Shown here: positions 13,183 to 14,194 of the stretch, one piece after another
Layout of the letters: each line of letters starts with the position of its first letter
Position numbering within the stretch: the first letter of the stretch is position 1
From: Holosporales bacterium
Lineage (GTDB): Bacteria; Pseudomonadota; Alphaproteobacteria; BNTO01
Length of the DNA: 14,194 bases
Assembly (NCBI GenBank): GCA_031270515.1
Contig: JAISXM010000042.1
Span: 1 to 14,194 of the forward strand
Direction of reading: 5' to 3'
Notes under the pieces: model-generated
The model's input: the letters and a program-made list of their open reading frames with translations, nothing else
Told to the model about the DNA's origin: nothing
Databases searched by the model: none
Made by a program: the position numbers and the translations under genes

Positions 13183-13665
13183 CTATTGGTTGTAATTCTT
13201 CAGTATCCGCGATTTATCTTTGTTCCATTCGCGCTCTTTAATTGTTGATCGCTTATCGACTACGTTTTTCCCTTGGGCGAGGGCCACTTTTACCTTAACG
13301 CGCCCCCTGTCATTAAAAAACATACTCAGCGGCACAATCGTCATCCCTTTTTTTCGAATTGCCCCCAGCCATTTGTTTATTTCTCGGCGGTGCATCAATA
13401 GCTTGCGCGGAGCCTTTGGGGCGTGATTGAACATCTTCGCCTGTTCATACGCGGGGATGTTCGCATTAAACAGGAACAGCGCATCCGGCTCGCTGGACAT
13501 TTCGCCAACGAAGGATTCGGTGATGCTGCAGCGGTTTAGACGAATGGACTTAACTTCGGAACCAGTGAGCGCAATGCCTGCGTCAATCGTCTCCAATATG
13601 AAGTAATTGAAGGACGCTTTGCGGTTGTCGGCGATTGCGTTGGGGTACTTTTTTTTCGATGACAT
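13183..13665 (-). CDS. smpB: SsrA (tmRNA)-binding protein SmpB
   Basis: SmpB delivers tmRNA to stalled ribosomes in trans-translation. The 160 residues include the family blocks ADNRKASFNYFILETIDAGIALTGSEVKSIR, then AYEQAKMFNHAPKAPRKLLMHR and EINKWLGAIRKKGMTIVPLS. A basic C-terminal tail (KRSTIKEREWNKDKSRILKNYNQ) follows, which in this family enters the mRNA channel. ATG 13665 is preceded by AGGA nine bases upstream on the minus strand. No ssrA gene was seen in the window; alphaproteobacterial tmRNA is often two-piece and encoded elsewhere. Confidence 0.96.
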   Translation of the reverse strand: MSSKKKYPNAIADNRKASFNYFILETIDAGIALTGSEVKSIRLNRCSITESFVGEMSSEPDALFLFNANIPAYEQAKMFNHAPKAPRKLLMHRREINKWLGAIRKKGMTIVPLSMFFNDRGRVKVKVALAQGKNVVDKRSTIKEREWNKDKSRILKNYNQ

Positions 13666-13690
13666 GGGACATATTCCTACAAAGTTAAGT

Positions 13691-13757
13691 GTTATAGCTA
13701 AGCCACTTGTAAGTTGAGCAGAAAAAAACGTTTAGTTATAACCGGCTTAACTATAAC
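13691..13757. repeat. inverted repeat flanking the end of the Rpn nuclease gene
   Basis: GTTATAGCTAAGCC (13691-13704) and GGCTTAACTATAAC (13744-13757) are inverted repeats matching at 13 of 14 positions. The right arm covers the stop codon of the nuclease gene. It could be a terminator-like hairpin for that gene or the end of a mobile unit whose other end is outside the window. Confidence 0.55.
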
Positions 13758-14194
13758 TTGCTATTTTTCTGAATAGTATTAATTTCATGGACTGACATCC
13801 CTGTGCATTCACTAACAATATCTAAAGACAATCCTTTTTTTAGCATAGAAATGGCAATTTTTGTTTTGCTGTTTGCCTCTCCTCGGGCCTCTCCTATGAC
13901 CTCTCCTATGGCCTTTCCCCGGGCCTCTCCCCGGGCCTCTCCCCGGGCCTCTCCCCGGGCCTCTCCCCGGGCCTCTCCTATGGCCATTCCTCGCTGTATT
14001 GCCACAGTCATCTCGCTATGCCGATCATTGATCTCCCTTTGCCTCAAAAGCGCCGCCACCCGCAGCTTCTTATCCGAGCTAATATATTTCAATGTATTCA
14101 TAGCCTCTTCGACCTCCTGCACCTTCATATATGTTCTATCCATGCCGACCGGATCTTTCAGAAACGCAAGCCACCCCGTCAACAAATCCTGCGC
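13751..14194 (-). CDS. Rpn-family recombination-promoting nuclease / PD-(D/E)XK 'transposase', 5' end outside window
   Basis: Only the C-terminal 147 residues are inside the window; the frame is open to the right edge. LLTGWLAFLKDPVG, then VEEAMNTLKYISSDKKLR and the ending ISMLKKGLSLDIVSECTGMSVHEIN are typical of the C-terminal half of PDDEXK_2/Rpn proteins. The catalytic PD-(D/E)XK core should lie beyond 14194. The middle has a run of GEAR tetrapeptides, a charged helical repeat frequent in this family and variable in length. Members are common in multiple copies in Rickettsiales-like genomes. Whether this copy is intact cannot be judged. Confidence 0.85.
   Translation of the reverse strand, partial: AQDLLTGWLAFLKDPVGMDRTYMKVQEVEEAMNTLKYISSDKKLRVAALLRQREINDRHSEMTVAIQRGMAIGEARGEARGEARGEARGEARGKAIGEVIGEARGEANSKTKIAISMLKKGLSLDIVSECTGMSVHEINTIQKNSKL
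13921..13980 (-). repeat. 12-bp tandem repeat encoding GEAR
   Basis: Five contiguous units of GGGCCTCTCCCC (plus strand), the last ending CTA. Degenerate units (CCTCTCCTATGG and similar) flank them from about 13876 to 13990. The array is in frame and encodes the GEAR/GEVI repeat of the Rpn-like protein. Confidence 0.95.

Overview
The window looks like a chromosomal piece of an alphaproteobacterium, probably a host-associated one of Holosporales/Rickettsiales type. The strongest marker is a TrcR (DUF1013) regulator, a family I know only from Alphaproteobacteria. Weaker support comes from the Rpn/PD-(D/E)XK 'putative transposase' gene at the right edge, many short dispersed palindromic repeats, and several secreted proteins without recognisable homologues. 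The lineage below class level is inference. No tRNA, rRNA, CRISPR array or complete insertion sequence was seen.

Left block (1-3721, + strand): a gene-free repeat region, then an RsmB-type rRNA cytosine-C5 methyltransferase with an internal 24-bp minisatellite. A short gap with a plausible promoter and leader follows, then a ribosomal-protein run rpsF-rpsR-rplU-rpmA ending in a terminator-like hairpin. rpsR carries an 80-residue Gly/Arg/Ser-rich N-terminal extension, and rplU-rpmA sits where rplI usually does.

Middle block (3722-10748): an accessory island between housekeeping genes. It holds three large exported proteins of unknown function: a 512-aa protein with a Pro/Gly/His/Cys-rich tail, a 559-aa lipoprotein with several internal tandem repeats, and a 710-aa protein with adhesin-like repeats. 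It also holds a small Fis-type DNA-binding protein, a candidate structured RNA with its own promoter, and a possible last piece of an outer-membrane barrel. This is the part most likely to contain something undescribed. The proximity of a DNA-binding protein and three secreted proteins is suggestive only.

Right block (10749-14194): prmC and trcR on the minus strand with a repeat array at their junction, bioY on the plus strand with its own promoter, smpB on the minus strand, and the 3' part of an Rpn-family nuclease gene running off the window.

Two themes cut across the window. (1) A family of about 75-bp imperfect palindromes, complete at 145-217, 5666-5735 and 8619-8692 with half copies elsewhere; one copy is read in frame at the N-terminus of the 710-aa protein, like Rickettsia palindromic elements. 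(2) Tandem repeats whose units are all multiples of 3 (12, 21, 24, 27 and 36 bp) lie inside at least five coding regions. The units in rsmB and in the lipoprotein gene share a short core although they are read from opposite strands.
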